The notes under the pieces were generated by a model. The model saw only the letters and a program-made list of their open reading frames with translations, was not told the origin of the DNA and did not search any database. From Diphasiastrum complanatum (Eukaryota > Streptophyta > Lycopodiopsida > Lycopodiales > Lycopodiaceae), in NCBI GenBank assembly GCA_029204225.1, contig MU832071.1:24576-88575 (forward strand): a stretch of DNA of 64,000 nt. Direction: 5' to 3'. Below, piece by piece: positions 13,725 through 27,239 of this stretch. The position numbers were made by a program, and so were the translations under genes. How positions within the stretch are numbered: position 1 is the stretch's first letter; the number at the start of each line of letters is the position of its first letter.

Positions 13725-15720
13725 CGAATGGCATCATATGAAACAATATGTTCTCCACCTGTGGGACACTGCATAAGATGAATACCCAAGGAATCCAACA
13801 CATGCCCACATGAACACTTAGAGATACCAATTAACATTGGATGTGGAAGTCCCAATCTGGTTCAAAGGGCAGTTATAAACAAGTCATTGTTGACTCGCAA
13901 TAGTGGAAGAACTGGACGCGCAACCAGCCAAGCCCCTGCACCTGGACTAGCACAAGAAAGAAGACGATCCCGAACTGCATCGGAAGGTGAATCTTTGATA
14001 AGTTGACCGAAGAAATAAGAGTGAAGATGCTCCATAATAGTCTTTTGAAATACCCGTTGTTGATTTGTCACCAAAGATTTGAAGGGAGGCACAAAAGGCT
14101 GTACAAGTGGTGGAAGTAGATTTTGAGTAGTTCATAGAGCTTGTTGAAAAGCAAAATTGCCAGTCTCCACATGAGCCACCATATCAAGAAGAAGAGGCTG
14201 GTTACCCTGCTGAAACCTGGAGACTAGTGCAGAGGCAACAAGAGCCCAACTTCCAAGAAAAGCAACTGGTGCAATGCAAGCAGTAGATATTAGGCCAACA
14301 CACCAGAAGAGGCAGGAAGAGAAATTTGTTGTTTAGAAAACTGACCTTCACTTGTGACAAAGGTTCCTAGCCCCAAAAGGCGACCAAATACGCCCAGTAA
14401 AGTATCATCAAAGTCTCGAAGTAAGGATAATACATCAAGTGAAGGAGATACGCAATGTAGAAGATAGCTAGGATGTTGATCAAAGCATTGAGTGAGAATT
14501 CCAAATGCAACCTGAGAATTTCCAAGCTTTGGCAAAAAATTAGAATGCCGAGCAAATCCATCCAGAGCTTCCCGCATAAAAGAATTGGCATATCCAGGAG
14601 AACAAATGGGGACACCCAATGCCTTAATCCCAAGCTGAGGAGCAATGAAACCTTCAGGTAAGGAAAAATCAGCTAGAAGGCCTTTTGGGCACCAAGCAAC
14701 ACACTTAGACCTATTCACTGTAAGCCCAATAGAAGAAAGTTTAATTGAGAAATGCAAAAAAGTCAGGACGACTTCACTTGCAGGCCCCACAATATGAGTA
14801 TCATCTGCAATAGAGGGGAATAAACAAGACGAAAAAGTTGAAGCTGTAGCACGCAATGCACGATAATGTGCCAAAGCAAAGAGAGGACCACCCAAGGGAT
14901 CCCCTTGTCGAGTTCCTTCAGCAGAAGAAATGACGGTAACATCACCAGCATGAGAAGCATGACTAAAGTATAAAGGAAAACTTTTTGAATAGAAGCTCCA
15001 CACAAAAGGAATGAGCATGGCAAGTGTATCTTGAGCACCACGAAGTTCTTGAAAGATAGCCGCTCAAGAAACTGAGTTGAAACCATTAGCAACATCAACT
15101 TGCAATACTACCCAGTCAGGATGAATATCCAAAATAGCTCGTAAAGCATGACCGACTGCCTCACAACCGCCGGGAATAGCACACCCAAATTGAAATGGAA
15201 AAAGATGAGCATGAAATGCTTCTCGAAATTGGAAACAGAGTGCCCTTGCCACCAACCTGTATATACATTCTCCCACTGCAATTGGACGCACACCACCAGA
15301 AGCTTTATCCAATGCTAAGAGACAAGCAGCACCTAAAATATGAGCAACTGAAGGCGGGATTTGCCCAGATGCAATGAAAGAGCAACCTTGAAGAGAAGAT
15401 CAAAGCCACTAGCAAAATCATCTGGAGAAAAACAATCACGAAGATGCTCAAAAACCATTCCTAAAGGTCCACCAGTTGAGAGGCGAGGACAACGTAGAAA
15501 AGCTTTCATAAATGAGCTTCTGCAAGTTGAAGATCGGAGTCAGGCTTAAAGTCTCCCCCAAATAAAGGAAGAGTATCACTAGCATGGGGATGAAGTTGTT
15601 CCAATGCCTGAATAGTTGTAGAAGAAGGTGTTGCTGAAATTGATGGAGCAAGAGCGTGCGCAGCCCGAGAAAATTCACCAGCTTGTCAAGCAAAACACAA
15701 CGACGTAGACGACTATGAAT
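13725..15720 (-). pseudogene. LINE-type reverse transcriptase, antisense inside copia relic
   Basis: Read on the minus strand, this is the RT and C-terminal part of a non-LTR retrotransposon. Visible in order are an N-terminal segment (RLRRCVLLDK, about 15,700), GGVRPIAVGECIYRLVARAL (finger), LQVDVANGFNSVS (first catalytic Asp), EGTRQGDPLGGPLFALAHYR and the SIADDTHIVGPAS active site at about 14,790. A C-terminal domain at about 13,760-13,960 carries AWLVARPVLP and the cysteine/histidine cluster CSCGHVLDSLGIHLMQC. The first catalytic motif has VANGF where A-F is usual. At least four frameshifts or stops are present. No endonuclease is seen, so the copy is 5'-truncated. Its end falls exactly where the copia RT stops, which suggests that it inserted there. 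Confidence 0.75.
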
Positions 15721-18259
15721 AGGAATGGATCCCGAGTCGGAACCTGAATTCTCTATTGGAGTCTCAAAAGTTTCTTGTTTGTAGTTGGATTTTTTAAGAC
15801 ACTTCTAAAGTATTCATTCATCAAGCAAAGAGAGTGATCTTCATGTGGATCAATGCTTTTTGTTATTGCTCTTGGTTGATGTGTGTAGAATTGCTAATCT
15901 AGATCAACTTTTTTCTCATCTAGTTTTGCATTCAAACTATAATCAATCAATCAATCCCTCCTGGGAGTCATTAATAGGCTCAAGTAAGGTCCAATATATT
16001 GTACTTCAACACCGTGGATCTTTGTACTTTGCACAAATTACAAATGCATGTCGCACAATAATTTATGTTCAAATCACCACTAGAGAATATGTCGATCGAC
16101 ATCTTTCAATTGTTGTGATTTGGGTTGAATCATGAAGTGAATTCTATCAACTGTTTTTGTATTTCTACAGAAAGATGTTTGTGTATGCAAGTACATGGTA
16201 GTTGATAGCTTTTTTCTCTCTTGTATTTCATATTTGCTAACTTTGAATAGAACAATGTGATTGTATCAAACTTACATGGCTAACTCAATAAAGAATCAAA
16301 ACTAGATTTTTTGTTTGAGCTCTATCACAACTTCGAAATGAAATGATATCCCAAATATAAATCAGTTTTACTTGAAATGTGCCCATTCATATGAGTTCAG
16401 GCTGCTTCACATTGCCTGAAGGCATTGCAAATTGAAATTTGAGCTGGGTCCAGGGCCCCAAACTAAGTTCATTATGTGTTTTCCCAATTTGTAGGCCAGG
16501 GGGGTGGGGTGGGGTCTAACTTGGCCAATTTTGGCCCAAACTCAGTCAAATTTGGGGGAAACTCCTTCAAATTCTTTTCTTTAGTCTAGTTACCTCTGCT
16601 CAAAACTCCATCACAAGGAGTTAACCGTGACTACGTGCCACATCCTTTCATTTGAAGTAATTTTACCATTGCAAAGCTCTTGTCAAGTGTTATTATTGAG
16701 GTGCTTGATTAAATTTTTTATATCATGGTTACTTATAAGCTTCAACTATGTCATTATAAGTGAGTGCAATATTGTTATAACTGAGCTTGAGTCTTGTATA
16801 TTTGCTCATCGCATGAACTTTTACTTGTACATTCACTCTTATATTGCGTACGTGGAGATGTTAAGTCTTATCATGCATGTTTTGTCAAACAAATTTTTAC
16901 TCAAATTTACAACATGCACAAGGAATAATCATGTCAATCTAGACAACTTGAGAACAATATGAGATTTGCCACCTCTTGTGCATCTTGTTTCCAAGAAATA
17001 ATTTCAACAATATTAATCGTGTCAATCTACTTAATGAATGCAAGAAGATATTCTAAGAAATATATTGTCTATTTGGCTATTTCTTGTTTTTTGACAATGC
17101 TAAGTTGAATCTACAAGGCATATGAAATAGGTATTGTGTACATGCACATAATGAGGAAGTCCAATATTAACGTTCAAAGGCAAAAAAGAACTCAATTCCC
17201 ATATTATGAAAGATTTTATGTGAGAAGGTCAAGAAATATTTGAGAGCTAGTATAGTCAAGACAATACCAAGGCTACTTAAATTGATAAAGTAACAAGAAC
17301 TAGAATCGGATGTGGAGTTCTCAATAAGTTGTGCATTGATTTTCTTCCACATATAGGTATAGTACGTATCCTACACGTATAGCAGATGGGAGCTATAAGT
17401 GTTACCTAAGGATGGGAGGATATTCATGTTACATTACAACTTTTAATGACTTTATGAGCTTATGCTCTAGAAGTATAATAGATGCAATCTAGAAGTGTTA
17501 GAAATTGCCAAACCTTTGCCATGTGATGAGGAAATGGGACATAGCTTGGTCCTTTTATTCTTGTCACAAGGCTTTTGAAATTACAAAGGATGGTTGTATC
17601 AATTAAAACTTGTCAGACATGAAAATAGTCATTCCATCGCTCATGTCCGTCCATGCAAAAATTAGCATGTCATGCATTGGATGATGCCATGGAAAAGGTA
17701 AGAGTTTGCTAGAGCCAGACTTGAATTGAATTTCTGTGACTACTGCTGCCTCCATAGATAGATACAAGTGTGATTGGCAATTTTTGCAAACAAATACATA
17801 GTTATTCTATGGATTCTCACATAAGAGTTCAAATGCTAGTTATTTGTTACACAACTTTTTCAAAAATTTTAAGTCCAATCAGCCATTCAAACGAGGACGT
17901 ACAGGGAAAAAAAATCTCGATTTTCTTCCATATTTTAATCCTTCAACATTTTTGCTGATTAGAATAGTTTTCAGCTACAACCTTTTGACACGATGGAAAG
18001 AAACAAATTAAATGGAGTTAATTGGAGGTTAGCGATTTTGATGGCCTTTTCGACATTCACTGCCTGCTTTCCAGAGCAATAATGATAGCTTCTACTAGCA
18101 ACATGGAGAAACTTTAATATGTATTTGGTATCTGTAGGCAAGACCTTTGATACAAGTAGCAGCATGGTGCACTAACACAATAGTGAGGCACCAATAACTT
18201 CGATTCCTATTACCCATAATCAGGCACATATGGACATCAAGATCAAATGTAACACCATT
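15721..18259. other. Non-coding stretch downstream of the host gene
   Basis: No recognisable gene. Bases 15,985-16,011 repeat the putative copia LTR end at 8,041-8,067 with about 25 of 27 positions identical, so an LTR remnant may lie here. The rest is AT-rich with only short, unrelated open frames. Confidence 0.4.
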
Positions 18260-18365
18260 AGCTGGAAGGAACTCCATCCAATTCCGAATCATAGTCTAAA
18301 TGATTTCCAATGAGCTGGAAGGAACTTCATCCAATTCTAAATCATAATCTGACTGATTTCCAATG
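18260..18365. repeat. 53-bp tandem duplication
   Basis: Two adjacent copies of a 53-bp unit (18,260-18,312 and 18,313-18,365) start AGCTGGAAGGAACT and end TGATTTCCAATG. They differ at a few positions. The pair lies about 200 bp downstream of the host-gene stop codon, so it may fall in the 3' UTR or just beyond it. Confidence 0.75.
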
Positions 18366-18569
18366 AGAAGAAGTACCTCCACATCGACAGCCCTTTTTTT
18401 GGAAAATGGATGTTGGCAAGAAGGAAGCTTTTTAAAGTGGCAAGTGATCAAAAGCAATTTTGTTTCCTCAAGGTATGCAGTGGTGTCTGGAAATCCCAGC
18501 ATTTCATAACTTCCTGCTCCCTAACCAGAACGTTTGATATCATCTGGCTAGATTTTAATTGAGCACTTG

Positions 18570-18863
18570 CTAGGTATTCTCAGATCCACCAGCTGTAGCC
18601 GAAGCAATTTGCATATATACAGTGTTTGTTGACATTGAGATAATGATTCTGGATTGGTTGAATATTGAGAGTCCCAGAATGACCCTTGCACCTAGCGCTA
18701 CCATGGCTGGCAAATCACCTACTGCAAACTTCATCTTATCGAATTTTAGTGGCAGGGAGGGCTTTCCTTCATTCTCAGTCAAAATTTGTACATCCATCTC
18801 AGCAGAATAAAACATCATCTGTGCACCACCAATACCGTGTCCTCCCAAGATTGCTCCTGCTTC
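18570..18863 (-). CDS. Exon 6: rest of second retropepsin domain and stop
   Basis: Acceptor GTTGCAG|GAAGC, phase 0, then 97 codons and TAG at 18,570-18,572. The exon encodes the flap-like GGHGIGG, then [20 protein letters not shown] and [19 protein letters not shown], which aligns in spacing with the end of the first domain (46 versus 50 residues from flap to Gly). The tail is Ser/Gly-rich. Confidence 0.88.
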   Translation of the reverse strand, partial: EAGAILGGHGIGGAQMMFYSAEMDVQILTENEGKPSLPLKFDKMKFAVGDLPAMVALGARVILGLSIFNQSRIIISMSTNTVYMQIASATAGGSENT

Positions 18864-21800
18864 CTGCAACTTCCACACATGTTATGACAAGCTCCGTGAT
18901 CATCTTTTTGTTGACATATCTACAGCTGAATTGAATTACTATCAGGCTTATGTCATCAGTAGCATCAAAATAGAATGAATGTGACACTATCCAGCATGTA
19001 AACCAAGAATCTAGAAACCCAGAAAGAGTGTTTCTTGGAGAAATCAGATCCTCAAGTCTAACACAGGGCTCTTCATGTAGACTAGAGAGGAAAGTAACAG
19101 TAGCACCCAAATTGCAAAACCCATGCAGCTCTTTAATACATGCAATCCCATGCAGCATTTCAGTTACCAATTCTGCCATGTAAATGTTATGTAATGCTTT
19201 TAATTGAAAAATCAGCAGTAGAGGCTCATGTTCATGATGCTCACAACTCCTGCCATCTCAAGCAAAGTACCAGACCCAGAAATATGAAAGTTTGCACATG
19301 AAAAAAACTTTGAGCGCCAAATCCTTCAGTAAAAGATGATGAAAAACTCCTTATTAGTGAAAGAAAAGTGACACTCTTCAGCTAGCACTGGAAAAAATAC
19401 AATCATTTGAGTTTTGAAAGGATGATGTATGGGAGTTTGCAATGACCTTCACTCCTCCACAAAAGGGTCTAGGGTTTAGGGTTTAGGGAATCATCCTTTT
19501 GGGAATCAAGCTCAGACTGTAATGCTAAGGAGGTTTTAAGACAGAAACAGGCCCAATCAATGGTGAACCTCATATACCCGTTGGAGTGCCTTTTAATGTG
19601 TAATTTGTTTGTAAAACCAACGAAAATGTGATCAAGACAAGCTTGATACAACAAATAGTGCGCTCTCCAACCTCTTGCACCTCTTTGAATATAAATTAGG
19701 TTCCTATTGGAAAATAAAAAGTCTTATATGCAATGCTTTGACAAAATTATAGTAGAGAACGAGATGTCAATTGCTCTTTGCATCAACCTTAACGAAATAA
19801 ACCATCTACAGAAAAAGACAAGCATATAATTTGAAACTCGCACATACATGCCACATCCCAGATTTTTTTTTAACTGAGTAACAGGCTGCTCAAATGAAAG
19901 TAATTTCTGCATTCAACATAGTTACAGACTTCTACTATCTAGCATTCACATACTCACCTAACCCTCCAAAGGTTTCCAGAACAACGTAGCAATGCATAAC
20001 GTAGTTATCAGCGATCTACTACCTCATTAGTTCTTTAAAAAGGCTATAGGATCCCCAGACACCAATCACTCTATGTGATGCAAGAGAATCTGGTCAATGA
20101 AAATACCTTCTCATTTGAGTCAGGACAAGGAAAACACATTTGAAATAATTGGGCAGATCAATGAAGCACCAAGATATTCAAAGAGGTGGTAACCACAGAG
20201 GGACTAGTCTTCACAATTGACGTTTTTTCAAGCAGAACAGAAATCAAAGATATTGCACATTAGTTAGGCTGTACAAACACATGAATCTTCAAAGAGAATA
20301 ATAAACCCAGCAGTACACCCAATCAATTCTGAAAGATACAATGACCTTGTGCACTCACAAAATGATATCTTTGAAGATATTACAATGACCTGTGTCCACG
20401 ATATAGATAGAGAATAGTGTTTTTCAGAAAATAGCAATTTTGGTTCTAATTAAAGCTACTAAAGTCATTGTCAAGACAATGAAAATTATGTAGTTAAAAT
20501 CTGCAAGCATTAACATCAATATTATCTAACAAGCATTCTACAGGGGAATAGAATGTATAATTTCATCCGACAAGTTGCGGTACACATTTGGGCAGTTCTG
20601 AAGAACTTGACTACGGGTTGGTTGTGTATCAATAAAGTGCTTAGTGGTTAGTTAGCTGGCCATTTACTAGAGCTAACAACACTTAAGACGACTATATATG
20701 GCGTTCATTGGAATTTTGGAGTGTGCTCACAACCGTCTTGCTTTCTATTTCCATCAACAATTCACTCTATCTTTCTGGATGCTTCGGACTCCAAATATGT
20801 ATTGGGATGGCTTTTTCGAAGGGACAGGTTGAATCAACTGTCCAATAAAGCAGGTATCAACTGTAGGGGCTACCTCATTGCGAAACTAAAGACAGTTCAA
20901 AGGATGATGGAATTCAATGTGAGGGAAAAGACCCTTGCATCTCCTCATCGGCTAAATTCTATGCACTAACAAGAGTGGTGAAAGAGGAAAAGCAAAAAGA
21001 TGAAGGGGAAAGTAGAAGAATAAGAGGCAAAAATTGGAAAAGGCTTTGAAGGAGGCCAAAAGGCCAGAGGCAGATAATGAAATAAGCAGGAATTCAACCT
21101 CAGTGTTGAAAGAAACAGAATAAAGATTCCTCAAAGTTTCCAAAAGGAATGCCTTGCAACAAACATGAAGATAAAAGGAGTCAATGAAAGCTGGTACCTG
21201 AAGACGAAAAACAACAAAGTAAATGGCATAGAAGACATTCGTGAGGAAGAAGAGGATACTTCTTAGAGAAAAGCAAGGGACACTATACAAACATTTGACA
21301 TCAAATCTAGGAAGATTTTCACAAGCTGCCAGAGGGAGCACAAGGTAAAGCTCTTCATTGTTACTTTGTTGACTCCAAGAAGGCTCTTCACACAGTTCCA
21401 CAATAGAAACTATAGAAGAGAATGATCAGGTTACAAGTTTTCTTAGAGCTAAGGAAGGCAACTCTTGGGTTATATGACAAGGTGATGGCTGAAGTGTCAA
21501 GGCCTCTTGTGTGGACGGATCTTCGCTGGGTAAAATGGGAACTTTTACAAGTAATATTCTCATTGAAAACTTTGAAGAATGGAATAGGAAATATTGATTG
21601 CAAGTCGTGAACCTTAGAAGCCCGTTCTGAGCAAAATGGGTCGGAACGTTCCGTTCCGTCCGTTCCGTACGTTCTGGAACGTACTGGGTCGGAACATTTT
21701 TTCCAAAATAAAAAAACAGGTGCTGCTGGCCACGATCTTCATACTTCTTGATAATACATTGAGCGATGCTTGATGATACATTGCGGGATGCTAGATATCA

Positions 21801-23402
21801 GAAACGCTGGAAAACATACAGTTCAAGCAGAAGTGACTAACTATCGGTTACTTTCACGTCCTCCACATCTCTGTCATACTCATTTGCGTGTATTTTTTCT
21901 AAGTATGGCTTTCTGTTGCTACTGTGCTATTTGTCACTGCGCTGTGCACATATTCAGATGACTGGACCTTTCTAAATCTTCGTTGCATTCCGTATCTCGG
22001 TTATGCATGAAATCTAATGCTATATTTGAAAACTCACCCTCTATCTAGATGTCCGTGCCTTATCTGACGATAATGCATATCTTGTCTGACTGCTGATACA
22101 GAGCTGCTTATAGCCCAAAAAATCTCGCAGAACTTAACAAAATTCTTGCAGCTCCCGTTGATCCTAGAATAGCTATCTGAGCCACGTTCTTAAGCTCTCG
22201 CTGATCCTAGATTAGCTATTCCGTTCCTTATCTCAATTCCTTTGTTAAAAAATAACGTATTTTTTTAAAAAAAAATTTGGTCAAGTTCCGGAACGGGCAA
22301 CTAAGTCGTGAACTATGCAGTGCTGCTGCTATTTATGTGGATGACATTGTTCTCTCTGCAAAGGATAGGGCAAACTTGCAGAGGCACTTGTATGAGCTTG
22401 ACTAGTCTGCAGGTTTACTGACATGACAACGAATATGGACAGACTCAAAGTCATGGTGATTAGCACAAGAGACACAGGTAAATGTCACATTTGAAGGCAG
22501 TAAACTAGGAGTCCTATCTTTCTATAAGCATATTTATCTGGAATTTGCAGCCAATTACAATCTGTTAGAAATGAATCTTAAAGGGCTTAAAATCCTTCGC
22601 AGTAATCTGGAAGATTCATTTCTGAAACTGGAAGACGACAAAATTTACTTTATAACATTGGTGTAGCCATTACTTTCATACAGCAGCTGAGTTCAAGGTT
22701 CAGGTTTGGCAAAGGGAGCCATTGAAGAGGACAGAGTCAGCGAAGGAATTAAGCGGGAAGTTCAAACTTCGTACCCAGTCCTACTTATAGAGACATGTAT
22801 TAATTTCTATGGAAGGGGATTCCTTTTGTCAATTCATACATTACATGAACAAGGTCAAGGAAATGATTACCAGTAGGATTTCTTGCAAAGTCGCAATGAT
22901 TACAATAAAAAAGGGAGAGAAGATAAGAGAATCTAGCTGGAAACCAATCCAATTATCCTACATGGGGAATATTCTGATACTTAAATATGCAAAATGAAAG
23001 TACACTGTCACATTTTGAAATACCCACATAGAAGAATGTAAACAAAGAAGATCAAACTTCTAAAATTTGAAGCAAAGGAGACGTGGAGGATGAAGCTTGC
23101 ACTCCACATCATCACCAAAGGTATGAGGATATTATGGGTCGTCAAAACATGCAAAGGCTGGAGCCAAAAGAATCTGCATGATTTAGGGAATCAGTCAGTC
23201 GAACAGGTTGGAAACCTCTTTAAGGAAAGAGATTTATGGCTAAGCTAGAGTTTACGGTGTCCTCTTATTTGATATTTTTCAACGTAATTTTTGGCATCTT
23301 ATAAAAGACAAAATGATAGAGGACAATTATCTAAGCTACATTGAAAATGGTACGTTTGTGTAAATCTTTCCAGTCACATAGACCCAATTGACTTTGATAG
23401 AA

Positions 23403-23468
<66 letters not shown>

Positions 23469-26400
23469 AGGCCATCTCTGCCCTCCATTGCCGCAGGCCA
23501 TCGCTGCCCTCCATCACCCTCCGCCATGCCGCCCCGGAAGAAGGCCTCCCGCTCCCCCCCTGCCCCTGCCACGCAGGCAGCGCCTGCCTGCGTGGCAGGG
23601 ATCGCCAAAACCACTGCCGCCTTTGCTATCGCCGCTGCCTCTTCTGCACCTGCTGCCCCAAAAACGATTTCCGCACCTGCTCCTTCGGATCCCTAAACCT
23701 ACTGCCTCTTCATCTTCTTCGTCCACTCAAGAACCGGCATCCATCCCCTATACTCCATCAAAATCTCTCGAGCTATTTTCATCCTGGCAAGACGATCAGT
23801 TCAAATCTGATTTTCAGAATATGAAACTAGAACTCTTGTAGTTGAAGGAAACGGTTGCAATGCTGATTACGGAAAGTCCAAGATTACACATTTGGTGCAA
23901 ACAATCGGCAACAAGCAGATTTCCGCCTCCGAGTCCACCATCACTATGATAAAAGCGTTGGAACAAAAGTCTGAGCAACAAAAGGAAGAAGCCCTTTCTT
24001 GGGCATCGGTAATAAAGCAAGGTACCAAACCTAGTGCTCCCATCACATCAGTCATTTCAGCCACGATCCAGGAAGAGAAATCTCAGGAGCAAAAGGCTCT
24101 CAACATTAGGGTCAGAGGGATTTCGGACACAGGATGCTGTAGCAGAGGCCAAGCGCTTCTTGGATACCACATTGGGACATCAGACGGATGACATGGACAC
24201 AGCGTGGAGGACTACTAGAGATATGGCCACATTGATCATCCACTTCACCTCCTTGGTGACTAGACGAGATGCTCTACGATGTAGAGCTAAGCTCCTGGGC
24301 TCCACCATTTTTATCGACGACGATCTTATCTACATACAGGTGGAGGAGAGGCGTAAAGCCTTTCAGGAAGCCAGGGAGTCAGGCATACGAATTATATACA
24401 GAGAGGGCGAGTGCGCCGTTTGGATAGCGCTCGTGATGGTTCTCATAGCTAGGGATTTGGGGTGCCCGGGGTTGGGAGCACCCCGGGGCCCCATCCTCAC
24501 CACCTTCGGATTGGAGTGTGGAATTGTGCTGGCATACACTCATCTTCTACTGCAAGGGACCTGGTTGACTTTATTACTGGCCGAGTTATATTATTCTTTA
24601 TGGAGACACAAGAGAGCCCAGAGCGAGGACTTCCTTCTTTTCCTGGATATAGATGGGACTCAGTATTCCGACAAGAGACTAGATCTGCCAGTGGCCATGG
24701 TTCAGGAGGGGTTGCATGCTTATACAGGGAGTCTCTCCAGTCGAGTCTTGACTTCATCAGACATGACGAGCAGGCCCGCTATATATGGACTCGCATCGTG
24801 GGCCAAGATATTGGTTTGGATAGAGATCTTTTTATTGCAGCATGTTATTTCCCACCAGAGTCTTTTGCTGATGGTATTGGATCCCCATATCAGGACCTCT
24901 CATCGGATATTATCATATTTGCAGAGCGGGGGCATATTCTCCTCACTGGAGATTTTAATGTCGTACATCTTCGCGACAGACAGAGTTCTTTGATACCATG
25001 GATCAACTTCGTGTTCGTGCCCTTGACAGTGATACACTTGGAGTTACCAAGACTTCTGATGACAGTTCGGGTCTTATTACCCCATATGGTGAGCACTTAT
25101 TACAGTTTGGAGAGGCACATGAGCTAGCCATTTAAAATGGCTTATCCTGCTGGCCACATTCGGACGGGTATACATGCCATCCCCACAGTGACACACATAG
25201 TGTCGTTGACTACCTCATGAGGTCACCATCCTTCATATCTAGCATCTCTGATTTCCACATCTCTCCCACCACCCTTTCTGATCACTCCTTTCTCTCTTTC
25301 GATATCGGCCACCATTCGCCCAATCATCCACCCTCACTACCTACGCTTAACCGAGCACCCAAATATACATTTGACCTCATTCACATGCCAATGTATCGGC
25401 AATCCCTGGCTTTGCTTCTACACTCCTTTCCCCATGATAGTCCAGTTGACACCCAAGCCGCTTTTCTCACCACCTCCCTCCACACTGCCGCTTCATTAGC
25501 CTTTCCCACCAAGCCCTATCTCACCAAAACCCGACACACGTCCCGATCACTGCACCCTCCCTGGTATGATGTCGAGTGCCGTTCTCTTCATCACTTAGTC
25601 ACATATTCACGCTCCGCACTTGCTTCGATCTTCCCGATGCTCCTACCACCGTGTTCTCCGCCGTAAAAAGCGTGCCTTTGATGACTCTGAAGGGAAAAGT
25701 CTTATTGACCTTCTTTTCAGCTCTTCTTCGGGCACTTTCTGGCCTCCCTTGTTCAACTAGAGCGATTTTGTTTTCGGAAGTCCATTCTGAATGCTCCCAA
25801 TAAGTGTCGTCTCTTTGATACTATTGTCACCCCCACGGCTCTATATGCGACAGAGGCATGGCGTACAGGTCTCGCCTCTTCACATTGGGCCAGTCTTTCA
25901 CGATTACAAACCACCATGTTAGCTCGGATGATTCGAGCGAAGCCTTCTGTTCCACATGAGATTCTTCTAGCTGAGTTTGCAGTTCCACCTATATAGATAG
26001 AGGCAGCTCTTCAACTCATCACATATATCCAGAGGGTGCAGGCATTACCAGAGATGGGCAGACGATATACACAGCTTGCGCTATCCTCCTCACAGTATCT
26101 TCATGATCAGGGCTATAGATTATCATGGTTCTCTCAGGCATCTCACCTCCTATTTGAGTCATTTGGTATGTCCATTGCAGTGCTTCCCTCGGGCACCCAT
26201 CAGTATATCAGACGATTTCTCTACCGAGCATATCTGAGACGGACCTGGCATCGCCAGTTAGGGGTTAAGCTTGCTTTCTATCGAACCCACTTCTTGGAGC
26301 TAGATGCAGCAGGGATTCCTATCCTACCACACTACTTGGACTCAGGACTGTCACATTGCCTCAGATTCACACTGGGACAGCTCAGGGTGTCTTCTCACCA

Positions 26401-27171
26401 GCTAGCTATCCAGACTGGGAGGTTCCACAGCATTCCCAGGAGCGGATTTGCCAATTATGCTCTCTAGATGAGGTGGAGTCTGAGGAGCATTTTATCTTTA
26501 GATGTTTAGTATACTACGAGATCAGAGGGAGATATCACTGCTTATTTCGAGACATGCCTACCATCCTACGCTCTCTCATAGCCTATGAACCCCCAGTGTG
26601 TCGCTCTTATGATTCGAGAGAGGTCATATTGAGGCGAGATCTATGTAGGACAGCTCAGCATTTTACCACTCAGCCCTTGATTACTTCTTTCTTTACCAGG
26701 CGGAGATCACGAGATATAGTGCATGATGATGCTGATGATTATGACGATGATGAGGTTGATGGCCATTTACATGCCCACAAGGATCAGAGACAGTGTACTT
26801 CTCACCATCACTCTATTGCCAGGATCACCAGACATCCTATACAGAGACACACTACACATAGACGACGTCAGAGGGCTCCAGCGCTTCCCCATGTTGCAGC
26901 TCGCATTACATCTTTCTATGGCATCAGCACGGACTCTACATCATGACATAGATGGATTTATCATTGTGCACATACTCCCTCATTTTCGCATTTACCTTAG
27001 TTTGTTCTAGATGTTTCTTCATTTTCGCATTTACCTTAGTTTGTACTAGATGTTTCTTTATTACATCTTCGGAGACGTTTTATACGCTCCCATTGTTACC
27101 ACATACTTGACATGTATTTCCTTAGTCTTATATGCCTTTTGGCATGAAAAAGACATAATAAAAAATTTCTT

Positions 27172-27239
<68 letters not shown>

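Larger units (their letters stand above)
23465..27176 (+). mobile_element. LINE retrotransposon between two (CT)n runs
   Basis: A 3.7-kb non-LTR element, antisense to the host gene. In order it has an ORF1-like region, an AP-endonuclease, a large gap where the RT core should be, and a C-terminal RT-connection and zinc-knuckle region. The 3' end carries a short hairpin, ATGCC-TTTT-GGCAT, at 27,132-27,145. There is no poly-A tail; the element runs straight into (CT)n and (CA)n. A second copy of the 3' end at 29,110-29,235 (opposite strand) has the same hairpin and is followed by the same compound microsatellite. The copy is defective. Confidence 0.75.

Noticed and set aside
18870-19179. Minus-strand open frame as an extra host exon between exons 5 and 6
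   Set aside because: Exons 5 and 6 already join in phase, and the second domain then has the same spacing as the first. This frame has no protease-like motif.
23336-23614. Open frames with long Leu-Ser or Arg-Glu runs over (CT)n (also 27,050-27,390 and 28,997-29,248)
   Set aside because: These are translations of microsatellites, not proteins.
24034-24993. Single 319-codon plus-strand frame as a new gene
   Set aside because: Only its first third follows the LINE ORF1-like sequence. The rest is out of frame with the endonuclease encoded by the overlapping frame from 24,495.
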